Below, piece by piece: positions 47,565-55,953 of a DNA stretch of 64,000 nucleotides (positions are counted from its first letter, which is position 1; each line of letters begins with the position of its first letter). The DNA is taken from NCBI RefSeq assembly GCF_002797495.1, contig NZ_PGEZ01000002.1:992001-1056000 (forward strand), given 5' to 3'. Position numbers and translations under genes: made by a program. The notes beneath the pieces are model-generated. The model was not told the DNA's origin. It made no database searches and saw nothing but the letters and a program-made list of their open reading frames with translations. This stretch comes from Mumia flava (GTDB lineage Bacteria; Actinomycetota; Actinomycetes; Propionibacteriales; Nocardioidaceae).

Positions 47565-48185
47565 TCAGCGTGCCGCGAGCAGCGCCGGGATGGTCTGGCG
47601 CACCAACGTGACGAGTGTGGCGGCCAGCAGCTGCTCGAGCTGGTCACGCGTCACCCCACCACCGCCGAGCCAGCGGCGCGTCGTGGTCGTGGCGAAGGCC
47701 GAGTAGCCGTGCAGGGCGACCCGTACCTCCGGCTCCGCACGCACGTCGTGGAGCCCCGCGATCTCGCAGATCCCGTCGGCCATGCGCTCGACGTAGGTGT
47801 CGACCAGCTCCTGGATCTCGCCGTCGCGTGGTTGCCCGAGCAGGGCGGCCGCCGCGAGCCAGGCCTGGGGGTGGTGCGCGACCATCGCGACCCAGTCGCG
47901 GACGCTCTCCTCGACCCGGTCCTCGACCGTGGCTCCCTCGACGAACGCCGGCGTCGGCAGACGGGGGCCGTCGAGCAGGCGAGCGAGCACCGCGAGGTAG
48001 AGGTCGCGCTTGGTGGCGAAGTAGTGGTTGAGCAGGCCACGGCTGATCCCGCAAGCGGCCGCGAGCTCGGTGGTGGACACCTCGTCGTACGACCGCTCGG
48101 CGAAGACCCGGCCCGCCGCGGAGACGATCTGCTCACGCCGGACGTCCGGATTCATGCGAACGCGTCCCGAGGCCATGTCGGCCAT
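47565..48185 (-). CDS. TetR family regulator, probable lcp repressor
   Basis: A ~206-residue TetR regulator. VRREQIVSAAGRVFAERSYDEVSTTELAAACGISR then GLLNHYFATKRDLYLAVLARLLDG is the HTH region. The C-terminal helices are generic. The start is unclear: ATG at 48185, 48176 or 48155 are all in frame. It is divergent from the Lcp-type oxygenase gene with a 7-bp dyad between; TetR regulators next to lcp genes are known repressors of rubber oxygenase in Gordonia and Streptomyces. Confidence 0.85.
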   Translation of the reverse strand: MADMASGRVRMNPDVRREQIVSAAGRVFAERSYDEVSTTELAAACGISRGLLNHYFATKRDLYLAVLARLLDGPRLPTPAFVEGATVEDRVEESVRDWVAMVAHHPQAWLAAAALLGQPRDGEIQELVDTYVERMADGICEIAGLHDVRAEPEVRVALHGYSAFATTTTRRWLGGGGVTRDQLEQLLAATLVTLVRQTIPALLAAR

Positions 48186-48269
48186 CTTGCCGTAGGGCCA
48201 GCGATCCGGCGCCGGTTTGGCCCGTTCCGTCCGTTGCGGCACGGCCCCCTCCCCTCGCTGTCGTCGTTC

Positions 48270-48287
48270 TGCCAGTTGTTACTGGCA
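48270..48287. promoter_or_regulatory. dyad TGCCAGT-N4-ACTGGCA, TetR operator candidate
   Basis: Perfect 7-bp arms with a 4-nt spacer in the TetR/lcp divergent promoter, 70-87 bp before the oxygenase start. Symmetry and place suit a TetR site. Confidence 0.6.
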
Positions 48288-48356
48288 ATCTGCCGATAAC
48301 GCTTCTATGATGCACATCACACCGTCGCGTCCGCGGCGGCGACTGGAGGAGGAACG

Positions 48357-49577
48357 ATGGGCGAGCTCAACAGGAGACGGCTCCTCAAAGCAGGAGGAGC
48401 GCTCAGCGCACTCGGCGCGATGACGGTCGCGGCGCCGTCGACGGCATGGTCGTGGTCACCGGCAGGATCGGTCGCCGGCACCGGCGCGGGGCTGGACCCG
48501 CGGTGGGTCTGGGACGACCCGGTCGACTCGCTGATCGCCGACGTCATCGACCGTGGAGACGCGCAGCTGGTCAACGACTCGATGAAGCGCTGGATCTACA
48601 ACGGCCAGGCAGTGCCGTCCGGTGCGCCGGCGGACGTCCAGGAGTTCATGAACAGCGCGATCCAGCTGCCGGCCTGGGCGGACCTCGAGAAGCTCGACGT
48701 CGCGTTCGACTTCTGCGAGAAGTGGGGCCTGTATCTCGGCGTCCTCTACGGGATGAACAGCGGCATGATGAGCACCGCCATCCCGCGCGAGGCCCGCGCC
48801 GTCTACTACTCCAAAGGCGGATGGGACCTCAAGGACCGCATCTCCAAGACGGCCAAGCTGGGCAAGGACATCGGCGACCACCACGCGTACCGCTCCGACG
48901 GGAAGATGTCGGTGACCTGTGCCCGGACGCGGATGACCCACGCGGGCGTCCGCCACCTCCTCCCCCAGTCACCGCACTGGGTCGCGGCCGCGGACGAGGA
49001 GATCCCGATCAGCCAGCGCGACATCATGGTCACCTGGCACAGCCTGGCGTCGTCGGTGTGGCAGAAGCTCATGGAGTGGGACATCGACGTCCCCGACGAC
49101 GAGGCCGAGGCGTACCTCCACCTGTGGCAGGTCACCGCCAGCATGCTCGGCGTCCTCGACGAGTACATCCCCGCGACGTGGGCGGATGCGCTCGCGCAGC
49201 GTGAGCAGATCCTCGTCCCGCTCCTCGGCGCGACGCCCGAGGGCATCAAGCTCGCGGACATGCTGCTCGACCTCGGCAAGAACCTCGACGCCACGCTCGT
49301 CACCCGGCCGGTGCTCGAGTCGTTCACGCGCTACATGCTGGGCAACAAGATCACCGACAGCCTCAAGATCCCGCGACACTTCATCCTCGATCCCACGATC
49401 AGGACGGGGTGGCCGATCTTCGTCAAGATCCGCGAGTTCGGCCTCAACCTGCCGTTGTCGGAGAAGCTCTACTGGACCTTCGAGGAGCTGATCCGGGTCG
49501 TGGTCCTCATCTACATGAGCGAGGGCATCGAGCCGATCCTCATCGACATCCCCACCGCCAACAACCCCAACCCCTGA
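48357..49577 (+). CDS. lcp: latex-clearing-protein (Lcp)-family oxygenase, DUF2236
   Basis: A 406-residue DUF2236 protein of the length of Streptomyces K30 Lcp. The N-terminus ELNRRRLLKAGGALSALGAMTVAA is a twin-arginine signal, so it is exported folded. The family core is ARTRMTHAGVRHLLPQSPHWV, with conserved Arg, Thr and His near the haem b site, and later DIMVTWHSLASSVWQKL. Lcp cleaves poly(cis-1,4-isoprene) oxidatively; the wider DUF2236 family includes MpaB-like enzymes with other substrates. GAGGAG precedes the ATG. No oxiA/oxiB aldehyde oxidase genes follow, so rubber use is not established. Confidence 0.8.
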   Translation: MGELNRRRLLKAGGALSALGAMTVAAPSTAWSWSPAGSVAGTGAGLDPRWVWDDPVDSLIADVIDRGDAQLVNDSMKRWIYNGQAVPSGAPADVQEFMNSAIQLPAWADLEKLDVAFDFCEKWGLYLGVLYGMNSGMMSTAIPREARAVYYSKGGWDLKDRISKTAKLGKDIGDHHAYRSDGKMSVTCARTRMTHAGVRHLLPQSPHWVAAADEEIPISQRDIMVTWHSLASSVWQKLMEWDIDVPDDEAEAYLHLWQVTASMLGVLDEYIPATWADALAQREQILVPLLGATPEGIKLADMLLDLGKNLDATLVTRPVLESFTRYMLGNKITDSLKIPRHFILDPTIRTGWPIFVKIREFGLNLPLSEKLYWTFEELIRVVVLIYMSEGIEPILIDIPTANNPNP

Positions 49578-49587
49578 CCCCCGGACC

Positions 49588-49670
49588 GGGCGGGTCGACG
49601 CGTCGAGGTCGGAGCCGCAGTCCACGCCTCTTGACACATCGGCGACGATCTCGGTCGCGTCGACCCGCCC
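49588..49670. terminator. 15-bp inverted repeat with long loop between convergent genes
   Basis: Perfect arms GGGCGGGTCGACGCG (49588-49602) and CGCGTCGACCCGCCC (49656-49670) around 53 nt, filling the gap between lcp and the convergent sigma factor gene. The loop holds TTGACA, which may be chance. A bidirectional terminator is the simplest reading. Confidence 0.55.
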
Positions 49671-49672
49671 AC

Positions 49673-50896
49673 CTACTCGTCGACGACGAGCCGGCGTGCG
49701 CGTTCCCGCAGGTAGCGCTGCTCGGCGACGTTGAGCGTCGCCCGCGCAGCGTCACGATAGGCGCGCACCGCATCGTTCGTACGCCCTTCGCGCTCCAGCA
49801 GGTGCGCGCGGACGGACTGTGCTCGAGGCAGGTCGGGATGGGCCGCGGCGAGCGTCTCGAGCTCACCCAGTGCGCAGCGCGGGCCGTCGACCATCGCCTG
49901 CGCCACGATCCGGTTGAGAACGACCGTCGGGTTCCGTCCCTGGGTCCGGTGCTCGAGCACGCGATACAGAGCGTGGATCTCGTCCCAGTCGGTCGAGCCG
50001 GTGTCGCGCGCCTGGGCGTGGACCCCGGCGATGCAGGCCTGCAGGAGGTACGGACCAGGGCTCGAGCCCGGCACGACCCCGTCCAGGAGCGCCAGACCCT
50101 CGGCGACGAGATCCTGGTCCCAGAGCCGACGGTCCTGCTCGTCCAGCGGCACGAGCTCCCCGCGCGGCCCGACCCGCGCGGGGTGACGCGCCTCCGTGAG
50201 AAGCATGAGCGCCAGAAGACCCGCGACCTCGGTGTCGTCCGGGACCGCGCCGCGCAGCAGTCGGGTGAGCCGTACGCCCTCGGCCGCGAGCCCGGGATCG
50301 CGGGCCGGATCCCCGGTGGTCGTGTGGTGCGCCTCGGTGAGCGTCACGTAGAGGACGTCGAGGACGGACCCCATCCGCTCCGCCGCGTCGGCCGGTCGCG
50401 GAAAGTCCGCGCCCGCCTCGGTGAGCCGCCGCTTGGCTCGCGTGATCCGCTGCGCGACCGACGCGACCGGGACCTGGTAGACGTTGGCGATCTGCTGCGT
50501 CGTCAGCCCGGCAACCGCGCGCAGCGTGAGTGTCACCTGCGCCGTCCTCGTGAGAGCGGGATGACAGCACAGCTGCAGCAGGAGCAGCGAGTCGTCGCTA
50601 GCACCACCCGGCGCGGCCACCGGGACCCGCAGCATCGCTTCCCGGCTCTCGCGGTCGCGGCGGCGCCGATCGCTGCGGACACGGTCGACGTAACGGCGCC
50701 GAGCGACCGTGGAGAGCCATCCGGCAGGGTCGTCCGGCGGCTGCGACGCCCACCTCCGGTGAGCCTCGACGAGCGCGTCCTGCACGGCGTCCTCGCACGC
50801 CTCGAACTGGTCGCCGCCGTACCGGCGCACGAGTCCCGCCAGGGCCCGTGGTGCGAGCTCGCGCCACGGGCCCTCGGCGTCGTCGTCGACCGTCAC
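49673..50896 (-). CDS. ECF-type RNA polymerase sigma factor (ECF42/DUF6596 type)
   Basis: A 407-residue sigma factor. Sigma region 2 is FEACEDAVQDALVEAHRRWASQPPDDPAGWLSTVARRRYVDRVRSDRRRR and region 4 includes LTLRAVAGLTTQQIANVYQVPVASVAQRITRAKRRL. The long C-terminal TPR-like domain (VLYVTLTEAHHTTTGDP; ALLLTEARHPAR-type repeats) is the mark of the ECF42 group, where it replaces an anti-sigma factor. Members are co-encoded with a YCII/DGPF protein, as here: this gene starts in a GTGA overlap with it. Confidence 0.93.
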   Translation of the reverse strand: MTVDDDAEGPWRELAPRALAGLVRRYGGDQFEACEDAVQDALVEAHRRWASQPPDDPAGWLSTVARRRYVDRVRSDRRRRDRESREAMLRVPVAAPGGASDDSLLLLQLCCHPALTRTAQVTLTLRAVAGLTTQQIANVYQVPVASVAQRITRAKRRLTEAGADFPRPADAAERMGSVLDVLYVTLTEAHHTTTGDPARDPGLAAEGVRLTRLLRGAVPDDTEVAGLLALMLLTEARHPARVGPRGELVPLDEQDRRLWDQDLVAEGLALLDGVVPGSSPGPYLLQACIAGVHAQARDTGSTDWDEIHALYRVLEHRTQGRNPTVVLNRIVAQAMVDGPRCALGELETLAAAHPDLPRAQSVRAHLLEREGRTNDAVRAYRDAARATLNVAEQRYLRERARRLVVDE

Positions 50897-51261
50897 CCGT
50901 CGCCCATGTCGGCGAACATCACCGGGCGCACCTCCAGCGCGAGCCCGGGGACGCTCGCGTCGGGGATCTGCTTCGCGAGCTCGACGGCACGGGACTCGTC
51001 CTCGACGTCCAGCAGGTAGAAGCCGCCCATGAACTCCTTCGCCTCGACGAACGGACCGTCGGTGACCTGGAGCCCGTGGCCGTTGCTGCGGACGACCTTC
51101 GACCTGCTCGGGTCCGCCAGGGCCTGGGTCGCGACGAACTCACCGCTCTGCTTCGTCCGAGCCATGAATGCCGCGTGGCCGTCGCCGATCAGCTGCTGCT
51201 GCTCCGGTGTCAGCCCCTCGAGCACGGCGGGGTCCACGTTCATCATGATCAAGTACTTCAT
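50893..51261 (-). CDS. YCII/DGPF-domain protein
   Basis: A 122-residue YCII-related protein with the eponymous TDGPFVEAKEFMGGFYLLDV motif and the N-terminal MKYLIMMNVDPAV. DGPF proteins are the standard partners of ECF42 sigma factors and may be target or signalling proteins. It is the upstream gene of the two-gene operon. GAGAAGGAGA lies before the ATG. Confidence 0.92.
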   Translation of the reverse strand: MKYLIMMNVDPAVLEGLTPEQQQLIGDGHAAFMARTKQSGEFVATQALADPSRSKVVRSNGHGLQVTDGPFVEAKEFMGGFYLLDVEDESRAVELAKQIPDASVPGLALEVRPVMFADMGDG

Positions 51262-51327
51262 CTGGGTCTCCTTCTCGGATGCGTCCCGACGGGCCGCTCA
51301 GCACAGGGTCGTCACCGTTCGCCCTGA

Positions 51328-51367
51328 CTCGACATCCGCCGAGAACTCGACTCGAGATCGTGTCGAG
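51328..51367. repeat. inverted CTCGACA / TGTCGAG pair
   Basis: Seven-bp inverted arms (51328-51334, 51361-51367) in the promoter gap between the divergent YCII and MFS genes, with an internal CTCGACTCGAG-like stretch. The core matches the palindromic family at 26830 and 44684. It may equally be an operator. Confidence 0.4.
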
Positions 51368-51395
51368 ACTGATCGCTCCGTGACGACCCCGGGGC

Positions 51396-52943
51396 ATGAA
51401 ACATCCCGAGACCGGCTCTTTCCCTGCTCGCCTGCGCGGCCCGGCGCGACCCTGGTTGAGCCTCACCCTGCTGCTGCTTCCCACCGCGGTCGTGGCTGTC
51501 GACATGAACGTGCTGTTCCTGACGCTACCGGACCTGACGACCGACCTGGACGCTTCCGCGACGGAGCAGCTCTGGATCGTCGACGTCTACGGCCTGGTCG
51601 TCGGCGTGCTCGCGGTCGCGGCCGGGGCGATCGGAGACCGGATCGGGCGCCGACGCCTGCTCCTGGCCGGTTGCGCCGGCTTCCTGTCTGCCTCGCTCCT
51701 TGCCGCGTTCTCGCCGAGCGTCGAGGCTCTCCTCGTCGCGCGGATTCTCCAGGGCGTCGCCGGCGCGACCCTGATGCCGTCGACGCTGGCCCTGATCGGC
51801 GACCTGTTCGAGGACCCGACGGGACGGGCGCGTGCGATCGGGACGTGGGCGGCGTGCCAGTTCGCGTTCGCCTCGTTCGGTCCTGCGGTCGGTGGCGTGC
51901 TGCTCCACTGGTTCTGGTGGGGCTCGGTCTTCCTGCTGGCGGTGCCGGTGTGCGTCGTGGTGCTGGTCCTCGGTCGTCGGCTCCTCCCCGAGTCGCGGCC
52001 GTCCGGCGACGACACCTCGTGTGTCGACGCGCTCAGCGCAGGGTTGCTGATCGGGGCGCTGGTCGGCCTCTTCACGGCGATCAAGGCCGTCATCCCGGGC
52101 ACGGCGCTCCCCTGGCCGGTGGCCGTGGCCGTCCTCGCTCTCGCCGGGGGATCGGCGGCGGCGTTCTCGGTCCGTCAGCGGCGGATGCCCGTGCCTTTCC
52201 TCGATCTCGCTCTGCTCCGTCGGCCCGTGATCGCTGCATCGGTGATCAGCTTGGCGATGGTCGCGGTCGTGCTGGCGGGCACCGGGTTCTGGGTGACGCA
52301 GACGCTTCAGACGGTGGTCGCGCTGGATCCGCTGCGGGCAGCGATCGCGTTCATGCCGATGGGACTCGGGATCGCAGCCGGCACACTGCTCGCACCCCTG
52401 TTCGCGAACCGGGTGCCGGCAGCGCGGCTGGTCCCCCTGGGTCTCGCCGTAGCCGCCGTCGGTGCGCTCGCGCTGCTCGCTGCCGCGCCGGACCGGCTCC
52501 TGGTCCCGATGCTCGTAGCGATCACCGTCACCGCGTTCGGCTGCGGACCGCTCTTCGCGTTCGGCACCCACCGCGTCGTCTCCGGCGCACCGCGGGCAGC
52601 TGCCGGCCGGGCCGCAGCCCTCGCCGAGACGTCCAACCACCTGGGCTCCGCGGTCGGCCTCGCTCTGGTCGGGACGGTCGCCAGCACGACCTTCCTGCTC
52701 GCGCTGCAGGGCACGGCCGCAGAACCAGGTCCTGGGGTCACGACCATGGCTGATGCCGCACCCTCGGCCACCGATCCGGCCGCGCACGCCGCTGTGGGGG
52801 TCGCCGCGGCCGAGGCGCTTCATGCCGTCGGCCTGCTCGGCGCTGTCGTCCTGCTCGGGTGCGCCGCACTCGACGTTGCGGTGCAGCGGCGTGAGCGGGC
52901 GTACGCGCGGCTCCGGGGTACGCCCGACCCGAGCCGACGATGA
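51396..52943 (+). CDS. MFS multidrug exporter, DHA2 (14-helix) type
   Basis: A 515-residue drug:proton antiporter of the DHA2 family. Motif D1 is LLLLPTAVVAVDMNVLFLTLPDLTTDL, motif A GAIGDRIGRRRLLLAG and motif C FASFGPAVGGVLLHW. The closest described group is QacA/SmvA/LfrA. It stands alone, divergent from the ECF42/YCII operon, and is followed by a perfect 13-bp hairpin. It may be under the control of that sigma factor, but no evidence beyond position exists. Confidence 0.92.
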   Translation: MKHPETGSFPARLRGPARPWLSLTLLLLPTAVVAVDMNVLFLTLPDLTTDLDASATEQLWIVDVYGLVVGVLAVAAGAIGDRIGRRRLLLAGCAGFLSASLLAAFSPSVEALLVARILQGVAGATLMPSTLALIGDLFEDPTGRARAIGTWAACQFAFASFGPAVGGVLLHWFWWGSVFLLAVPVCVVVLVLGRRLLPESRPSGDDTSCVDALSAGLLIGALVGLFTAIKAVIPGTALPWPVAVAVLALAGGSAAAFSVRQRRMPVPFLDLALLRRPVIAASVISLAMVAVVLAGTGFWVTQTLQTVVALDPLRAAIAFMPMGLGIAAGTLLAPLFANRVPAARLVPLGLAVAAVGALALLAAAPDRLLVPMLVAITVTAFGCGPLFAFGTHRVVSGAPRAAAGRAAALAETSNHLGSAVGLALVGTVASTTFLLALQGTAAEPGPGVTTMADAAPSATDPAAHAAVGVAAAEALHAVGLLGAVVLLGCAALDVAVQRRERAYARLRGTPDPSRR

Positions 52944-52946
52944 CGA

Positions 52947-52977
52947 GGGCACCGCTCCCCATCCGGGAGCGGTGCCC
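52947..52977. terminator. perfect 13-bp hairpin after the MFS exporter
   Basis: Arms GGGCACCGCTCCC and GGGAGCGGTGCCC with a 5-nt loop, starting 4 bp after the MFS stop. It also faces the 3' end of the small ORF on the other strand, so it may act in both directions. Confidence 0.8.
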
Positions 52978-53003
52978 ACGCAGTCGTCTGTTCGGGCGCT
53001 GCG

Positions 53004-53093
53004 TCAGCGACGGCCCAGGTAGCGGGGCCACGGCTCGAAGGTCGCGATCGGGCTGCGGCCGACACGTCGTGCGAATCGCTTCATGATGGTCAT
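53004..53093 (-). CDS. 29-residue small ORF, hypothetical peptide
   Basis: A short ORF with an excellent GAGGAGA ribosome binding site 5-6 bases before its ATG. The peptide starts MTIMKRFARRVGRSPIATF and ends EPWPRYLGRR. It is strongly basic (nine Arg/Lys), with no membrane helix or cysteine. Its own upstream region carries a GTTGTTCTGAACAAC palindrome and downstream it meets the MFS hairpin, so it looks like an independent transcript. I do not recognise it; options are a small DNA/ribosome-binding protein, a leader or an antimicrobial-type peptide. Confidence 0.55.
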   Translation of the reverse strand: MTIMKRFARRVGRSPIATFEPWPRYLGRR

Positions 53094-53140
53094 CGGATCT
53101 CCTCGGAAATGGTCGTACGAGTGGGTTTCGCGTTGATTTG

Positions 53141-53155
53141 TTGTTCTGAACAACG
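53141..53155. promoter_or_regulatory. palindrome GTTGTTCTGAACAAC upstream of the small ORF
   Basis: Seven-bp perfect arms around a single T, 48-62 bp upstream of the small ORF start. It is AT-rich for this genome. The order GTTC-N-GAAC is the reverse of the actinobacterial LexA box (GAAC-N4-GTTC), so SOS control is not implied. Confidence 0.55.
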
Positions 53156-53212
53156 AACACCGCCCCGTCCGTGTTTCCGCGGACCCCCGAGAGCCCGCTC
53201 ACACCGTCGCCG

Positions 53213-53872
53213 TCAGGACCGGCCGCCGGCCCAGGACGTACGGCCGTCGCCGTCGATCGGCAGCTGCGGCCCGAGGACGACCGAGGGTCGCAGCGTCGCC
53301 TCTCCCAGCCCGCGGACCCGCGCCAGGACCTCGCGGACACCGGCGCGGGTGCGCTGCGCATCCCCCACGCCGAGGCCGTACGCGTCGACGTCGGCGGCGC
53401 GCGCCAGGTCGACGGCCCGTGCGAGATGGAAGTCCTGGGTCACCACGACCGCGGAGGACACCTGGAAGACCTCCCGCGCACGGCGCATCGTGTGCCACGT
53501 GCTGAACCCGGCGTAGTCGGTGAAGACGTCCTGCGGATCCACTCCGGCGGCGAGCACGGCATCGCGCATCGCTCCGGGCTCGTTGTACGCGTGGGTGCGG
53601 TTGTCGCCGGACACGAGGATCTTGTCGACCGCACCCGACTCGTAGAGCGCGACGGCGGCGTCGACGCGCTGGCGGACCACCGCTCCGAGGCTGCCGTCCG
53701 GGCGGACCATCGATCCGGGCACGATCGCCGCCTGCGCATGCGGGAGATCGTCGGGCTCTTCCACGATCCAGCGATCGGTCCGGGCGAGCACCACCGCGTT
53801 GGCGGCGCCGACGACGAGCGCGCCCGCGGCCACGACGACCCCCGCGACGACCCCCGCACGGCCCAGTCCCAT
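53213..53872 (-). CDS. SanA/YdcF-type (DUF218) envelope protein
   Basis: A 219-residue ElyC/SanA/YdcF protein with an N-terminal membrane anchor (AGVVAGVVVAAGALVVGAANAVVLA). The DUF218 core is AAIVPGSMVRPDGSLGAVVRQRVDAA, VDKILVSGDNRTHAYNEPGAMRDAVLAAGV and VFTDYAGFSTWHTMRRAREVF with VTQDFHLARA. SanA is linked to envelope barrier function and vancomycin exclusion at high temperature in E. coli. No operon partner. Confidence 0.9.
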   Translation of the reverse strand: MGLGRAGVVAGVVVAAGALVVGAANAVVLARTDRWIVEEPDDLPHAQAAIVPGSMVRPDGSLGAVVRQRVDAAVALYESGAVDKILVSGDNRTHAYNEPGAMRDAVLAAGVDPQDVFTDYAGFSTWHTMRRAREVFQVSSAVVVTQDFHLARAVDLARAADVDAYGLGVGDAQRTRAGVREVLARVRGLGEATLRPSVVLGPQLPIDGDGRTSWAGGRS

Positions 53873-53923
53873 GCGTCGAGCCTAGGCAGGGCAGCCAACA
53901 CCGATCACGGGGCAGCGGGCCGC

Positions 53924-55849
53924 CTACGCGTCGCGCAGGAACCGCGCGAAGAACGCCGTCAACCCGTCGACGTCGTCGAGCGGCAGCACGGTCGCGACGT
54001 ACTGGTCGGGCCGGACGACGACCAGCGCACCCGCGTCCCTGTCGACGCCGCGCAGGTCGAAGATGTCCGGCTCGGCCCCGACCGACGTGAACGCCTTCTC
54101 GTAGTCGTGCAGCCCGAAGCGGCCCTTCGCTGGCAGCAGCAGCTCCGGCAGGTCGGTCGGCGCGACCGCGGTGTGGGGCTGCTGCAGCACCGCTCGCAGA
54201 TCGAGGACCGCATCGACGTCGGCGCCCGCCGGCGTGAAGCGCCGCACCGCCGCGTCGCGCCGCTCGGTCAGCGCCTCGCACAGCGCACGCAACCGCGAAC
54301 CGGGATCGCGTACGTCGGCCCGGTCCGCGAGCGCATACAGCCGCCACCGGCCGTCGGCGCGGTGGGCGTGGCCGAGGTGCACGGGCTTCGCATCACTGAT
54401 CCGCAGCACGGGCGCGGAGTGGAACCGCTCGCCGATCCCGAACCCCTTCGCGAGGTGCTGGTGCGTGCCGTCGCCGGTCAGCAGCGCCGGCTCGTACCGG
54501 GTCCCGAAGCCTGCCGTGTAGCGCCCCTGCGCCACGAACGTCTCCCGCATCACGGTGGCGACCTCGTCCGGGCCGTCGGTGTCGGCGCCGTGCGACCGCG
54601 CGGTCATCTTCGCTGCGAAGTCGCGGTCGAAGTCGATCAGCTGTTGCGCGACGACCTGGCGCTCGGCGCTGTACGTGGACAGCAGCGATGCGTCCGCCTG
54701 CCCGCGCAGCACGGCGGCGAGCTTCCAGCCGAGGTTGAACGCGTCCTGCATCGAGACGTTCATCCCCTGCCCGGCCTTCGGGCTGTGCGTGTGGCACGCA
54801 TCCCCGGCGACGAACACCCGCGGCTCTCGCCCGTCGCCGGCGTCGTCGAACTGGTCGGTCACGCGCTGACCCACCTCGTACGCCGACCACCACACGATCT
54901 CGTGCACGTCCAGCGCGTACGGAGCGAGGATGCGCTGGGCAGCGGCGATGACGTCGTCGGAGCCGATCCCGCGCTGCGCGACCCGCTCACCCGGCTCGAG
55001 CTCGCCCATCTCGACGTACATCCGGAACAGGTAGCCGCCCTCGCGCGGGATGATCAGCATCGACCCGGCCTCGGACTTGATCACGGCCTTGAACCGGATG
55101 TCGGGGAAGTCGGTGGTCGCGAGCACGTCCATCACGCCCCACGCGTGGTTCGCCGCGTCGCCACGCAGCTCGCGGCCGATCGCACGCCGTACGGTGCTCC
55201 GCGCGCCGTCGCAGCCCACCACGTAGCGAGCACGTACGACGCGATCGGCGGGTGCCGCGTCGGCCGCCGCGCCGTCGTTGGTCGGCCGCAGCGTCACCGC
55301 GACCGGATGATCGCCCGCGTCGTGCAGGGGGTCAGCCACGACGCTCAGCCCCGCGACCTCCCACCCGTACGCGGGCTCGAGGCGGCTCGGCGCCTTCTCC
55401 ATCGCCTCCAGGAGGAACTCCTGCACCCGCGCCTGGTTCAGGATGACGTGCGGGAACTCCGACAGCCCTTCCTCGACGTCACGGACCCGGCCGGTCCGCG
55501 CGATCCGATCCGGCGCTCCGGCTTCGGGGCTCCAGAAGGTGACCTCGTTGACCCACGAGCCCTCCTTCACGACGCGCTCACTGAACCCGAACGCGTCGAA
55601 CATCTCGATGGAGCGGCACGCGACCCCGTCGGCCTGCCCCATCTCGAGCGGGCCGTCGCGGCGCTCGACGATCGCGGTCGTGATGTCGGCGAACTGCGCG
55701 AGCTGGGCGGCGAGCACGAGACCGGCCGGACCCGTACCGACGATCAGGACGTCGACCGCGTCCGGCAGGCCGGGCTGCGCGGCGCGGTCCGGGTCGGCGG
55801 GGAGTCGCTCGGGGTCGCCGGGGTGGAAGCCGTTCAGGTACGCCTGCAT
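53924..55849 (-). CDS. FAD-dependent aromatic hydroxylase, MobA/phenol-2-monooxygenase-like
   Basis: A 641-residue class A flavoprotein monooxygenase. It has the FAD dinucleotide motif VDVLIVGTGPAGLVLAAQLAQ, the DG motif ARYVVGCDGARSTVRRAIG, the second FAD motif VFVAGDACHTHSPKAGQGMNVSMQDAFNLGWKLA and a C-terminal thioredoxin-like domain (residues ~470-641). Size and order match 3-hydroxybenzoate 4-monooxygenase MobA. It is co-oriented with, and upstream has a 28-bp palindrome facing, the tandem-MarR gene, its probable repressor. Confidence 0.9.
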   Translation of the reverse strand: MQAYLNGFHPGDPERLPADPDRAAQPGLPDAVDVLIVGTGPAGLVLAAQLAQFADITTAIVERRDGPLEMGQADGVACRSIEMFDAFGFSERVVKEGSWVNEVTFWSPEAGAPDRIARTGRVRDVEEGLSEFPHVILNQARVQEFLLEAMEKAPSRLEPAYGWEVAGLSVVADPLHDAGDHPVAVTLRPTNDGAAADAAPADRVVRARYVVGCDGARSTVRRAIGRELRGDAANHAWGVMDVLATTDFPDIRFKAVIKSEAGSMLIIPREGGYLFRMYVEMGELEPGERVAQRGIGSDDVIAAAQRILAPYALDVHEIVWWSAYEVGQRVTDQFDDAGDGREPRVFVAGDACHTHSPKAGQGMNVSMQDAFNLGWKLAAVLRGQADASLLSTYSAERQVVAQQLIDFDRDFAAKMTARSHGADTDGPDEVATVMRETFVAQGRYTAGFGTRYEPALLTGDGTHQHLAKGFGIGERFHSAPVLRISDAKPVHLGHAHRADGRWRLYALADRADVRDPGSRLRALCEALTERRDAAVRRFTPAGADVDAVLDLRAVLQQPHTAVAPTDLPELLLPAKGRFGLHDYEKAFTSVGAEPDIFDLRGVDRDAGALVVVRPDQYVATVLPLDDVDGLTAFFARFLRDA

Positions 55850-55880
55850 GGGTGCTCCTCGTGCTCGGTCGGCGCTCGAA

Positions 55881-55908
55881 CCAGATAGTCAGTACACTGA
55901 CTATCTGG
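55881..55908. promoter_or_regulatory. 28-bp palindrome, likely MarR operator
   Basis: Perfect 13-bp arms CCAGATAGTCAGT and ACTGACTATCTGG around AC, 32-59 bp upstream of the monooxygenase start and downstream of the tandem-MarR gene. This is the strongest operator-like signal in the window. Confidence 0.8.
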
Positions 55909-55953
55909 CAGGATACGTGTCGCGGCCCCTGCCGTCCACCCGCCCGCGCGGGG

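Noticed and set aside
53141-53155. SOS (LexA) box
   Set aside because: The arms are GTTC then GAAC with one base between, the reverse of the actinobacterial GAAC-N4-GTTC order.
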